Assembly: GCF_001305575.3 (NCBI RefSeq)
Contig: NZ_CP012373.2
Location: forward strand, 4,201,318 to 4,265,317
Reading direction: 5' to 3'
Length of the DNA: 64,000 nt
DNA from: Beggiatoa leptomitoformis
GTDB taxonomy: Bacteria > Pseudomonadota > Gammaproteobacteria > Beggiatoales > Beggiatoaceae
Part shown: positions 41,726-50,740 of the stretch, piece after piece
Numbering within the stretch: position 1 is the stretch's first letter
Layout of the letters: every line of letters begins with the position of its first letter
Position numbers and translations under genes: made by a program
Notes under the pieces: generated by a model
What the model saw: the letters and a program-made list of their open reading frames with translations, nothing else
Databases searched by the model: none
Told to the model about the DNA's origin: nothing

Positions 41726-42613
41726 ATGAATAAGGTGAATAAATTATTTTTAATCATAGGATTATTTAGTCTGTCACTTCCCACTGTCTGGGCGGGCGAG
41801 CCTGTTTTGAATTTATGTACAGGCGGGAAAACAGGGATTTATTTTCCTGTGGGTGGGATGATTGCGACGCAAGCGAAAGGTGATGTAACGGTCAACGTGC
41901 TTGAAACTAAAGGTTCTGCGGATAATCTTAAAAAATTAAAAGACAAATCTTGTGATGCGGCGATTGTACAGGCGGATGCGTATTTTGCAGAAGAAGATAT
42001 GCAATTACAAACCGCTTTAAAATTAGAACAAACCGCAACACTTTATGATGAGTATGTGCATTTAATTTGTAATCGTCAGTCAGGTGTGGGTAGCGTGGGG
42101 GATTTGGAAGATTATCCTGAAAAATACACGCTGTTAGTTGGTGTAAAAGGGAGTGGTTCAGCATTAACATGGCGGTCATTTACGCTGTTAGATGAAGATT
42201 ATGCGAAAGTACCAACCTTGCCAATTGGCGATGGACGCGCTTTAGCGCAATTGGTTGAGGGTAAAGAGGCGCAATGTTTGTTATATGTTGGCGGACTGAA
42301 TTCCGAGATAATGAAAACCTTTAATGCACAAGGGGATAAATTGCAATTGGTTGCGGTAGATGATGGCGATTTTGATAATAAGAAAGACCAGTTGGGAAAA
42401 CGGATTTATCATTTTGCCAAAATTCCGTCAGGTACATACGATAAATTGCAAAGCGGCTTTTTTAGTAGTAGTGTAACAACAATTGCTGTGCAAGCCGTTG
42501 TTGTTGCTAATAAAGAATGGATTGATGCAAACCCTGATGCGTACAATAACTTTGCAACGGCTGTTTTTGATGCGATTCCGCATATCAAACGCCTTATTGA
42601 GGAAAAAAAATAA
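41726..42613 (+). CDS. TAXI-family (TRAP-associated) periplasmic binding protein
   Basis: A 295-residue exported protein with a signal peptide (about residues 1-23, cleaved after V-W-A). It begins with the TAXI-type L-C-T-G-G-K-T-G-I-Y-F-P-V-G-G and has the E-T-K-G-S-A-D-N-L motif. Such proteins bind carboxylates or glutamate for TRAP transporters. No dctQ/M-like membrane subunit lies beside it, so its partner is elsewhere or it acts as a sensor. It is followed by a bidirectional terminator. Confidence 0.85.
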   Translation: MNKVNKLFLIIGLFSLSLPTVWAGEPVLNLCTGGKTGIYFPVGGMIATQAKGDVTVNVLETKGSADNLKKLKDKSCDAAIVQADAYFAEEDMQLQTALKLEQTATLYDEYVHLICNRQSGVGSVGDLEDYPEKYTLLVGVKGSGSALTWRSFTLLDEDYAKVPTLPIGDGRALAQLVEGKEAQCLLYVGGLNSEIMKTFNAQGDKLQLVAVDDGDFDNKKDQLGKRIYHFAKIPSGTYDKLQSGFFSSSVTTIAVQAVVVANKEWIDANPDAYNNFATAVFDAIPHIKRLIEEKK

Positions 42614-42706
42614 CGATGCTTTGAGGATTAATTGCGCTTCAGAATATCAATATCTCATTTAAATTGTGGCGGTTATAAAATTAATCTGGTCATTGTTTAA
42701 AACTAA

Positions 42707-42733
42707 AAAAGGCACGAATAATTCGTGCCTTTT
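42707..42733. terminator. Bidirectional rho-independent terminator
   Basis: The stem AAAAGGCACGAA / TTCGTGCCTTTT with a 3-base loop carries A/T runs on both sides, so it ends both the TAXI gene and the convergent periplasmic gene. Confidence 0.92.
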
Positions 42734-42761
42734 GCTTTTAATAACACTGCGTAAAGTATTC

Positions 42762-43622
42762 CTACTGAGCAGGTTGTGCGGGCGGGGTTTCAACGGGTAC
42801 AGGTGCAGGCGTTGCTGCTGGTTGGCTTGCTGGTGCTGGGGGTACACCTTGTTGAGGGGGTTGTTGTCCGCCTTGGCGTAATTTTTCCATTTGCTTACGG
42901 ATATTACCTTGAATTGACTGCACCATTTCTTGTTCAGTCATCGTTTTAAAATCCGTTGGTAGCGCAAAGGTTTCTGCGGTTGTTGGCACGTCGACTTTAA
43001 TACTTAAAATTTCGTGTCTTACTTCACCATCATTACCAATACTTTTCATTGGCATACCCATTATGCTGGCATCAGGCTCTAACGTGGCGTGTGCTTTTGC
43101 GCAGGGGTCGCTCATGGGAAACATACTCATCATCTTTTTCCGTGATTTGGACATTTCTTGCATGGTCTTTAAAAAACTATCTATATGCGGTGTTTTATAC
43201 GCATCTACAGAAAAATAATCATCAGAACACATTTTACCATTAGCAGTTACTTGATAATGTGTCGTGGGATAACCCGCAACATCTATGCCTGCATCTTTTT
43301 TAACCAGTTGTGCATCAACGGGTTTTTGTTTAGGCATTTCCATGCCTGCGGGTAAACTGGGTTCAACAGGTTTATCCATTGAGATTTTAACAATAGTTTT
43401 CTGTTTAATATCTACGGCGTACATTAGCCGCGCCGCGAAATCAACTAGCATATATTGACTTGGACTATGCTCATTATTCATGCGTGCGTGTTGATCATCG
43501 ATAATAACCTGCTGCACTTGTCCTTGCGCATTACGATGTTCTACCACTGTTGCAGACCATGCAGACGATGCCAGTAAAAAACTGCTGAGTCCTAAAAGCA
43601 ACCAAGAGAACGACTTTTTCAT
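42762..43622 (-). CDS. Periplasmic protein of unknown function (DUF4412-like), Pro-rich tail
   Basis: A 286-residue protein with a signal peptide (about 1-23, cleavage after S-S-A-W-S-A). The mature part (about 24-220) has mixed beta/alpha character with many methionines (F-P-M, M-G-M-P-M) and a pair of cysteines, K-M-C-S-D and D-P-C-A-K. A low-complexity Pro/Ala/Gln tail occupies about residues 250-286. It resembles DUF4412-type proteins in size. No enzymatic motif is visible. The Met-rich content could relate to metal (copper) handling, but this is a guess. Confidence 0.6.
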   Translation of the reverse strand: MKKSFSWLLLGLSSFLLASSAWSATVVEHRNAQGQVQQVIIDDQHARMNNEHSPSQYMLVDFAARLMYAVDIKQKTIVKISMDKPVEPSLPAGMEMPKQKPVDAQLVKKDAGIDVAGYPTTHYQVTANGKMCSDDYFSVDAYKTPHIDSFLKTMQEMSKSRKKMMSMFPMSDPCAKAHATLEPDASIMGMPMKSIGNDGEVRHEILSIKVDVPTTAETFALPTDFKTMTEQEMVQSIQGNIRKQMEKLRQGGQQPPQQGVPPAPASQPAATPAPVPVETPPAQPAQ

Positions 43623-43988
43623 ACTAATAATTTCCTCATTTGTTCTAATTTACACCCCCATTATCAAGAGAGTGAACACCAAAAATCGTTGAGACTGGGT
43701 ATGGTATATGGGGGGGTCAATCCATACTCGCATGTTCAGCAGGTGAATACGCTATAGCTGTGAATGGATAATAACAAAAACATCCCCTAATAAGAAGCAA
43801 GAGTAGGATATCTAAACATAATGTCATAAATCTATTATTTGATAGGTCAGTTATCTGTTTAATATAAACTTTTCTTTTTGGGGTAGGTATAAGCTATCGT
43901 TACAGTATAAAAATTCGGGATGATTGGATGATTAGTTTAATTGACCTAAACACATGCTTAACGTTCTTTTTTAGATAAACCTTGTATA
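43623..43988. other. Intergenic region with a candidate promoter for the MoxR gene
   Basis: About 365 AT-rich bases with no gene seen. A TATAAT at 43985-43990 overlaps the first possible ATG of the downstream gene. If it is a -10 box, transcription would begin after that ATG, which favours the second start at 44043. No convincing -35 box is present. A run of seven G (around 43710) lies upstream and is unexplained. Confidence 0.4.
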
Positions 43989-44042
43989 ATGAGCCATATT
44001 CCTCATAAACGTCCTTATAGAATCGCGCAATCTTATATACTC

Positions 44043-44987
44043 ATGCAAGAATCTTTATCCCCTTTGGTTATTTATCAACGCATCACCGCCAATTTAGGCA
44101 ATGTTGTAAAGGGACAACATAGCGCGATTCGCAAATTAATGGCAGCATTTGCCAGTGGTGGACATGTACTTCTTGAAGATTTACCCGGTACAGGTAAAAC
44201 AACACTGGCTAAAGCCCTTGCTCAATCATTACAACTCACATTTCAACGCATTCAATTTACCCCTGATTTACTGCCTTCAGATATTCTTGGGGTTTCTATT
44301 TTTGACCCACGCGACCAATCTTTTCGGTTTCATAAAGGGCCTATTTTTACAGAAATTTTATTAGCCGATGAAATTAATCGCGCCTCGCCACGCGCACAAT
44401 CCGCCTTGTTAGAAGCGATGGCAGAGCAACAAGTGAGCATAGAAGGCTCTCGTTATCCACTGAATGAATTATTTTTTGTTATTGCGACCCAAAATCCAAT
44501 TGAATTTCATGGTACATACCCATTACCTGAAGCACAAATGGATAGATTTGCCATGCGCTTTCAACTGGGATATGTCGGCATTGAAGATGAAGTTGCTATT
44601 TTAACCACACATCGCACTGAACAACCTATGAATGACATTAAAGCTTGTGTGAGTCGAGATGAAGTATTGTTGTTACGTAAAGCGGTGCAAGCCGTGCGGA
44701 TTAGTGAAGAATTAAAACATTACATCGTGCGTCTTGTTAGCACAACTCGTCAATTTGCGGGTATTCAGATGGGAGCAAGTCCGCGTGCGTCTTTAGCACT
44801 GATGAAGGTTTCTCAAGCACTTGCGTTGTTTGACGGATTAGAATTTGTCACACCACAACATATTCAAGAAATTGCCGTTGCAGTATTAGCTCACCGTTTA
44901 AAAATAGATTCACAAGCACGGTTTTCAGGCATGGAAGCTGAAAACGTTGTCACGGCAATTTTACAAAAAGTACCTGTTCCCGTTTAA
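44043..44987 (+). CDS. MoxR-family AAA+ ATPase
   Basis: A MoxR-type chaperone ATPase of about 314 residues. Walker A is D-L-P-G-T-G-K-T (near residue 50), Walker B is L-L-A-D-E-I-N-R-A, and sensor 1 is F-F-V-I-A-T-Q-N-P-I-E. Arg-finger helices and a C-terminal lid complete it. The length from the second ATG equals the usual MoxR size; the first ATG (43989) would add 18 residues. MoxR ATPases usually precede DUF58 and VWA-domain genes and assist metal or complex assembly. Here neither follows; the next gene is convergent. The gene is therefore separated from its usual partners. Confidence 0.85.
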   Translation: MQESLSPLVIYQRITANLGNVVKGQHSAIRKLMAAFASGGHVLLEDLPGTGKTTLAKALAQSLQLTFQRIQFTPDLLPSDILGVSIFDPRDQSFRFHKGPIFTEILLADEINRASPRAQSALLEAMAEQQVSIEGSRYPLNELFFVIATQNPIEFHGTYPLPEAQMDRFAMRFQLGYVGIEDEVAILTTHRTEQPMNDIKACVSRDEVLLLRKAVQAVRISEELKHYIVRLVSTTRQFAGIQMGASPRASLALMKVSQALALFDGLEFVTPQHIQEIAVAVLAHRLKIDSQARFSGMEAENVVTAILQKVPVPV

Positions 44988-45055
44988 AATATTAATTGTA
45001 CAGAAACAGTTACAATAAAAAATAAGAAATATATTCAATAGATTGATTTTTAACC

Positions 45056-47149
45056 CTAATGAATTGATTCTTTAATTTTTAATGGCTGCGGTTCTCCAAC
45101 CCAATATCCCTGCACATAATCCACACTAATACCTTTTAATTTATCTAAAATGGCCTTTGTTTCGACCCGTTCAGCAATTGTTTTTATGTGCATTAAATGC
45201 CCAATATCATTAATCGCTTTCACAGTTGCATAATCTATAGGGTCATTCACAATACCTTTTACAAAATCGCCATCAATTTTTATAAAATCAATGGGTAAAT
45301 TCTTTAAATAACTAAAAGAAGACATGCCCGCCCCAAAATTATCCAGCGCAAAGCGACAACCTAATTTTTTTAAATGACTCATAAAATTAACCGCACCACT
45401 TAAATTCGTGATTGCACTGGTTTCATTAATCTCAAAACACAGTTTATAAGGGGGAATGGGTGCATGGCGAATACTATCGATGACAGTCGCTAAAAAATTT
45501 TTATCCCCTAAAGAATGTCCAGAAATATTAATGGATAATAAGGTTAATTGTGGAATATAGTGTGGATTATTAACAAACCATTGTAAGACTGTTTTTACAA
45601 CCCATTGGTCTAAAATGGGCATTAAATTATGCCGTCCTGCAGCGGAGAGAAAAGAGCCGGGAGATAATAAACTACCGCGTTGGTCATCCATTCGCAGTAA
45701 TATTTCATAGTGAAACCCTTGTTCGGGTTCGGAGAGTGGCATAATTGGTTGATAATAGAGAGAAAAACCATTTTCTCGCGTCAAATTATCATTAATCAAT
45801 GAAACCCATTGAATTTCTTTATGTCGCTCTAATTGCTCCGCATATTTTTCTTGATAAACATGCACCATATTGCGCCCTGCATGTTTTGCCGCAAAACAAG
45901 AAGCATCCGCAACCGCTAAAACATCATGTTGTGGCGCGTGTTCCGTATTAAAGGGAACTAAGCCGATACTAATGCCTATGCTGAATATACCTGTTTCTTG
46001 TGTATCGTTACTACGCCAAAAAAACCGATAATTTTCAATAGCTTCACGAATATTATTGGCGATATTTGTCGATTGTTGCAGTCCGCATTTTTCTAATAAC
46101 AAGCCGAATTCATCACCGCCCAAACGGGCGAGTGTTGCACGTCCATAGCCATGATTTTCTTTAACTTTTTTCTTTAGCAGTAAGGCGACATCCTTTAGTA
46201 ATTGGTCGCCTGCCTCGTGTCCACATAAATCATTGACGATTTTAAATTGGTCTAAATCCATATAGAGCAGACTATGCTCAATAGGGCTTTTCGTGTGTAG
46301 CGTGCGTTTTAAACGGGATTCGAATTCGCGGCGATTATATAAATCTGTTAGCGAATCATGTTTTGATTTGTAAACCAATTCAGTTACATCATGAAAAACA
46401 ACGACGACACCGATAATATGACCTTTACGGTCACGAATAGGGGCAACAGAGTCTTCAATTGCAAAATATTGTTTAGTTTGACGGTTGAGTAAAACATTAT
46501 TTTCTTTTGCAATATCAACTGTTTCACCCTGTTCCAAACAACGTTGTAAGGGAGCTTCAACGGGTTCACCAGTCGTTTCATCAATGACGAAAAAAACTTC
46601 ATTTAATGCTTGCCCGTAAGCTCTTTCAGGTGTCCAGCCCGTTAAACGCACAGCGACAGGATTAATATAATCAACTTTTCCTTCTGCATTGGTGGTGATA
46701 ACACCATCACCAATAGACGCAAGCGTGACTTGTGCGCGTTCTTTTTCTTCAAATAAGGCTTCTTCCGCACGACGAGCTTGTAAAATATAATGAATCCGAT
46801 TGCGTAACACATGCCAATTTACAGGCTTAGTGAGATAATCAGTAGCTCCCATTTGATAGGCACGGTCAACCCATTCTCGCTCACCAAATGCAGTGACGAT
46901 AAGAATGGGGATATTTTTTCCCTCAGGTAATTCACGAATACGCTGACAGGCTTCTAAGCCATTTAAAACGGGCATATCCGCATCCATTAAAATCAAGTCT
47001 GGGTGGTATTCAATAAAATAATCAACAGCTTGCTGACCATTTTCTACAGTATCAACCGTATAACCTGCTTTTTTTAAAACTTGTACCATCATGTTGCGGA
47101 TTAGCTGTGCATCATCTACAACAAGGATATGAGCTTGTATTGCGTTCAT
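45056..47149 (-). CDS. Response regulator with PAS, GGDEF and EAL domains
   Basis: About 697 residues from the ATG at 47149, where the receiver domain begins (V-V-D-D; phospho-acceptor D in L-M-D-A-D-M-P near residue 55). A PAS domain (about 140-255) follows, then a GGDEF domain (about 275-430) with an intact G-G-D-E-F and an EAL domain (about 445-690). It is a two-component output protein that can make cyclic di-GMP. The EAL motif reads E-I-L, and L-D-D-F-G is changed to L-D-N-F-G, so its phosphodiesterase half may be weakened; E-T-S, K-I-D and Q-G-Y are kept. A longer N-terminus up to 47296 is open but lacks a motif. No adjacent histidine kinase is present. Confidence 0.88.
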   Translation of the reverse strand: MNAIQAHILVVDDAQLIRNMMVQVLKKAGYTVDTVENGQQAVDYFIEYHPDLILMDADMPVLNGLEACQRIRELPEGKNIPILIVTAFGEREWVDRAYQMGATDYLTKPVNWHVLRNRIHYILQARRAEEALFEEKERAQVTLASIGDGVITTNAEGKVDYINPVAVRLTGWTPERAYGQALNEVFFVIDETTGEPVEAPLQRCLEQGETVDIAKENNVLLNRQTKQYFAIEDSVAPIRDRKGHIIGVVVVFHDVTELVYKSKHDSLTDLYNRREFESRLKRTLHTKSPIEHSLLYMDLDQFKIVNDLCGHEAGDQLLKDVALLLKKKVKENHGYGRATLARLGGDEFGLLLEKCGLQQSTNIANNIREAIENYRFFWRSNDTQETGIFSIGISIGLVPFNTEHAPQHDVLAVADASCFAAKHAGRNMVHVYQEKYAEQLERHKEIQWVSLINDNLTRENGFSLYYQPIMPLSEPEQGFHYEILLRMDDQRGSLLSPGSFLSAAGRHNLMPILDQWVVKTVLQWFVNNPHYIPQLTLLSINISGHSLGDKNFLATVIDSIRHAPIPPYKLCFEINETSAITNLSGAVNFMSHLKKLGCRFALDNFGAGMSSFSYLKNLPIDFIKIDGDFVKGIVNDPIDYATVKAINDIGHLMHIKTIAERVETKAILDKLKGISVDYVQGYWVGEPQPLKIKESIH

Positions 47150-47595
47150 GACAATATCCATTAGACATGGATGTAACGTGGAGAAAACGAAAGAGTGATT
47201 GTCATGTAAACTGACCGTAGAAAATAATAAATCAAGTACAATGGCATAGTCGCTTAAGCCGTCGTGTAGGCTAGGTAAACAAATTTTTCGTATCAAAATT
47301 CGAGCAGGTGAAAATATAATACATTAATGCTATCGGGAAAATAACTAAATAAGGTCAGTGCAACTACATATTGTTAATAAATCATAATTATGTGCATATT
47401 TCCTAATTCGCCAAAATAACAATGCTTGGTATGCCCGTTACAAAACGAAAATTGCTGTGTAGTATGGGGAAAAAGACACAAGAGATAGCATCTCTACGGG
47501 GGGAGGAGTCGTTTACAAAGGACTGTTCTATTGTACAGTAACTTAACTATTAACATATTATTTTACAAGTTATTATTTTAAGGAGATTTATTATT

Positions 47596-48753
47596 ATGGC
47601 AGTGGCTGAAGAAGACCTCTCCGCAGTAGATAGTAAACCCATTTCTGTACTGCCTAAGTCTGATAATGCTAACTATATTCGCATTGAAAATATTACTAAA
47701 TCGTTTGACAAATTTGTAGCAGTTGACAATGTGAGTTTAGCGATTAACAAAGGTGAAATTTTTGCATTATTAGGCAGTTCTGGCTGCGGCAAATCTACCT
47801 TATTGCGCATGTTAGCAGGCTTTGAAATTCCTTCTGAGGGTAGAATTTATATTGATGGACAGGACATGTCCAGCATTCCGCCTTATTTGCGCCCCGTTAA
47901 TATGATGTTTCAATCCTATGCCTTGTTTCCGCATTTAACTGTTGCCCAAAACATAGAGTTTGGTTTAAAACAAGATGCGATTCCTAAAACAGAACGTCTT
48001 GAACAAGTTGCTAAAATGTTAGAATTAGTCCGTATGTCCGCTTACGCAAAACGTAAACCGCACCAATTATCAGGCGGTCAAAAACAACGGGTTGCATTGG
48101 CCCGCAGTTTAGCAAAAAAACCAAAACTCTTATTACTCGATGAACCGATGGGTGCGTTAGACAAAAAATTGCGCGGACAAATGCAATTAGAAGTTGTGGA
48201 AATTTTGGAACGCGTTGGTGTCACCTGCGTTATGGTAACGCATGACCAAGAAGAAGCCATGACCATGGCAGGACGCATCGGCATCATGGACAAAGGACGA
48301 TTATTACAAGTCGGCGCGCCAACCGTTGTATATGAAACGCCAAACAGTCGGTTTACGGCGGAATTTATTGGCTCTGCCAATATGTTTGAAGGGATTTTAG
48401 TAGAAGATGAACCCAATTATGTCAAGATAAGCTGCCCTGCTATACCAAATAAATTTTATGTAGAACATGGTATTACAGGTGAAGAAGGGATGCAGGTATG
48501 TGTAGCCATTCGCCCTGAAAAAATCACCATCCTGACAGAACAGCCCGACCATGAATACAACTGGGCAAAAGGAGTTGTACATGATATTGCCTATTTAGGC
48601 AGCCATTCTATTTATTACATCAACTTAGAATCAGGTAAACGCGTACAAGCAACAGTTGCCAATCAAGGACGATTTTCCAAACTATCCGTTACATGGAAAG
48701 ACGACGTTTATATCAGTTGGCATTCTGAAAGTATGGTGGTGCTAACATCATGA
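47596..48753 (+). CDS. potG: Polyamine ABC transporter ATPase, PotG-like
   Basis: A 385-residue ATPase for putrescine/polyamine import. Walker A is G-S-S-G-C-G-K-S-T (60-68), the signature is L-S-G-G-Q-K-Q-R and Walker B is L-L-L-L-D-E-P. A C-terminal regulatory TOBE-like domain (about 295-385) follows. The N-terminal extension and the segment P-P-Y-L-R-P-V-N-M-M-F-Q-S-Y-A-L-F resemble E. coli PotG closely. AAGGAG lies 10 bp before the start. The stop overlaps the next gene by 4 bp (ATGA), so potG, potH and potI are one operon. The periplasmic binding protein gene is not in this cluster. Confidence 0.93.
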   Translation: MAVAEEDLSAVDSKPISVLPKSDNANYIRIENITKSFDKFVAVDNVSLAINKGEIFALLGSSGCGKSTLLRMLAGFEIPSEGRIYIDGQDMSSIPPYLRPVNMMFQSYALFPHLTVAQNIEFGLKQDAIPKTERLEQVAKMLELVRMSAYAKRKPHQLSGGQKQRVALARSLAKKPKLLLLDEPMGALDKKLRGQMQLEVVEILERVGVTCVMVTHDQEEAMTMAGRIGIMDKGRLLQVGAPTVVYETPNSRFTAEFIGSANMFEGILVEDEPNYVKISCPAIPNKFYVEHGITGEEGMQVCVAIRPEKITILTEQPDHEYNWAKGVVHDIAYLGSHSIYYINLESGKRVQATVANQGRFSKLSVTWKDDVYISWHSESMVVLTS

Positions 48754-49649
48754 TAAACTTCTTTAATCCTTGGCTACCCAAACCCCGATTTTTCGTTATT
48801 GCCATTCCCTACATTTGGTTTTTACTGTTTTTTCTCGTTCCATTTGCCATTGTACTAAAAATCAGTTTTAGCGAAGCAGCAATTGCCATTCCGCCCTATA
48901 CACCGCTCATTGTACGGGAAAACGACATCGTACAACTGACATTAAAGCTAGGCAATTATGCTTACTTATGGAATGACAACTTATACATTACAGCCTATAT
49001 CAGCTCGCTAACCATTGCCTTTTTTACCACATTGTTATGCTTACTGATTGGTTATCCCATCGCGTATGCTATTGCAAATGCAGATGCCTCCATACGCAAC
49101 ATGCTATTAATGCTAATTATTCTTCCCTCATGGACCTCATTTTTAATTCGAGTTTACGCATGGGTAGGTTTGCTGAAAAATAACGGCATTATCAACAACT
49201 TTTTAATCGGTTTAGGCATTATCGACCAACCCATTGAAATGCTCTACACCCCTTTTGCAGTTTATGTTGGTTTAGTTTACAACTACTTACCTTTTATGAT
49301 ACTGCCACTTTATACCAACCTCGTTAAAATGGACAACTCCTTGCTGGAAGCCGCCGCTGATTTAGGCTGTCGTCCGATAAAAGCCTTTTTAACCATTACA
49401 ATACCCCTCTCAATGGGGGGAATTGTCGCAGGCTCCATGCTGGTTTTTATTCCTGTGGTAGGCGAATTTATTGTACCCGAATTACTAGCAGGGCCTGATA
49501 CCCTGATGATAGGTAAAGTATTATGGCAAGAATTCTTTAATAACCGTGATTGGCCTGTTGCTTCATCCGTTGCTATCATAATGTTATTACTGCTAATTGT
49601 GCCAATCATCCTCTTTAACCGCTACCAAAACCGTCAAACAGAGGCATAA
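48750..49649 (+). CDS. potH: Polyamine ABC transporter permease, PotH-like
   Basis: A 299-residue inner-membrane permease with about six helices. The conserved permease loop E-A-A-A-D-L-G-C-R-P-I-K-A-F-L-T-I-T-I-P (about residues 205-225) docks on the ATPase. It starts within the last codons of potG and ends 5 bp before potI. N-terminal residues F-F-V-I-A-I-P-Y-I-W-F-L are typical of the first helix of PotH/PotB. With PotG and PotI it forms the import channel. Confidence 0.92.
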   Translation: MINFFNPWLPKPRFFVIAIPYIWFLLFFLVPFAIVLKISFSEAAIAIPPYTPLIVRENDIVQLTLKLGNYAYLWNDNLYITAYISSLTIAFFTTLLCLLIGYPIAYAIANADASIRNMLLMLIILPSWTSFLIRVYAWVGLLKNNGIINNFLIGLGIIDQPIEMLYTPFAVYVGLVYNYLPFMILPLYTNLVKMDNSLLEAAADLGCRPIKAFLTITIPLSMGGIVAGSMLVFIPVVGEFIVPELLAGPDTLMIGKVLWQEFFNNRDWPVASSVAIIMLLLLIVPIILFNRYQNRQTEA

Positions 49650-49654
49650 CGACC

Positions 49655-50524
49655 ATGTCAAACAAGACAAATTCGGGTTTTCTGTGGACGATGCTATCTT
49701 TTGGCTACGTTTTTCTTTACGCGCCTATCATCATCCTGATGATTTACTCATTTAATGAAAATCGGCTTGTTACCGTTTGGTCAAGCTTCTCAACAAAATG
49801 GTATAGCGAATTATTAAAAGATGAGCAAATGCTAGAAGCTGCATGGATGAGCTTACAACTGGGTATATTCGCCGCGACAAGCGCGGTAATTTTGGGAACA
49901 TTAGCAGGCTTAGTCATGACACGGTTTCGCCAATTTCGTGGACAAATGACATTTGCAGCCCTCATTACAGCACCACTGGTTATGCCCGAAGTTATCACAG
50001 GACTATCCCTACTTCTCATGTTTGTCGCGCTAGAACAAGCCATAGGCTTCCCTGAAGGACGTGGACTACTCACCATGTGGATAGCACACGTTACTTTCTG
50101 CACTGCTTACGTGGCGGTAATAACAACCTCACGTTTGCGTGAATTAGACAACTCGATTGAAGAAGCGGCAATGGACTTAGGTGCGCCACCGCTAAAAGTC
50201 TTTTTCGTGATTACCCTACCCATTATTGCCCCTGCATTAATCTCAGGCTGGTTACTCGCTTTTACCCTGTCATTAGACGACTTAGTCATTGCCAGTTTTA
50301 CCTCGGGGCCAGGTTCAACAACCTTACCAATGGTGATTTACTCTAGCGTACGTTTAGGTGTTAGCCCTAAAATTAACGCATTAGCAACAATCATTATTTT
50401 ATTGATTTCCACTGTTGTTTTTATTTCGGGCTGGGTAATGATGCGTTTAGAACGAAAACGGGCTGAAGAAATGCAACAAGCCGTTGCCGAAGCCTTAGCA
50501 ATAGAAAACACAAGTTATCACTAA
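49655..50524 (+). CDS. potI: Polyamine ABC transporter permease, PotI-like
   Basis: A 289-residue permease, the partner of PotH. It has six predicted helices, the E-E-A-A-M-D-L-G-A-P-P-L-K-V-F-F-V-I-T-L-P loop, and the S-L-D-D-L-V-I-A-S-F-T-S-G-P-G pattern typical of PotC/PotI. It is the last gene of the operon and is followed by a terminator hairpin at 50554-50590. Polyamine import agrees with a PuuB-like oxidase elsewhere in the window (7703), but those genes are not linked. Confidence 0.92.
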   Translation: MSNKTNSGFLWTMLSFGYVFLYAPIIILMIYSFNENRLVTVWSSFSTKWYSELLKDEQMLEAAWMSLQLGIFAATSAVILGTLAGLVMTRFRQFRGQMTFAALITAPLVMPEVITGLSLLLMFVALEQAIGFPEGRGLLTMWIAHVTFCTAYVAVITTSRLRELDNSIEEAAMDLGAPPLKVFFVITLPIIAPALISGWLLAFTLSLDDLVIASFTSGPGSTTLPMVIYSSVRLGVSPKINALATIIILLISTVVFISGWVMMRLERKRAEEMQQAVAEALAIENTSYH

Positions 50525-50553
50525 TTATATAAATTTTTTAGCTTTTAAAAACT

Positions 50554-50590
50554 AAACGGATATCACTACGACTTATGGTGTTATCCGTTT
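50554..50590 (+). terminator. Terminator hairpin of the pot operon
   Basis: AAACGGATA and TATCCGTTT pair across a 19-base region that includes a further short TCAC/GGTG pairing. It lies 30 bp after the potI stop and is followed by TT. Confidence 0.75.
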
Positions 50591-50636
50591 TCCGACATCC
50601 GATACTAAAACCTATCCAAAACAGCACAAATAATCG

Positions 50637-50740
50637 ATGTCGAATACCCTGTCCTCTCTCTGGGAAATTGGTAACGCTTTTTCCGCATTTTTCAAACGCA
50701 AACGAATGACTCTTGAGCAAGCCATCGAAGCTATTCACTT
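50637..50740 (+). pseudogene. N-terminal fragment of an unknown gene, interrupted by IS630
   Basis: From the ATG at 50637, about 35 codons read M-S-N-T-L-S-S-L-W-E-I-G-N-A-F-S-A-F-F and then M-T-L-E-Q-A-I-E-A-I. The left end of the IS630 element supplies the stop. The rest of the gene is not visible beyond the IS elements, so it was lost together with DNA at this junction. No family is recognised. Confidence 0.45.
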
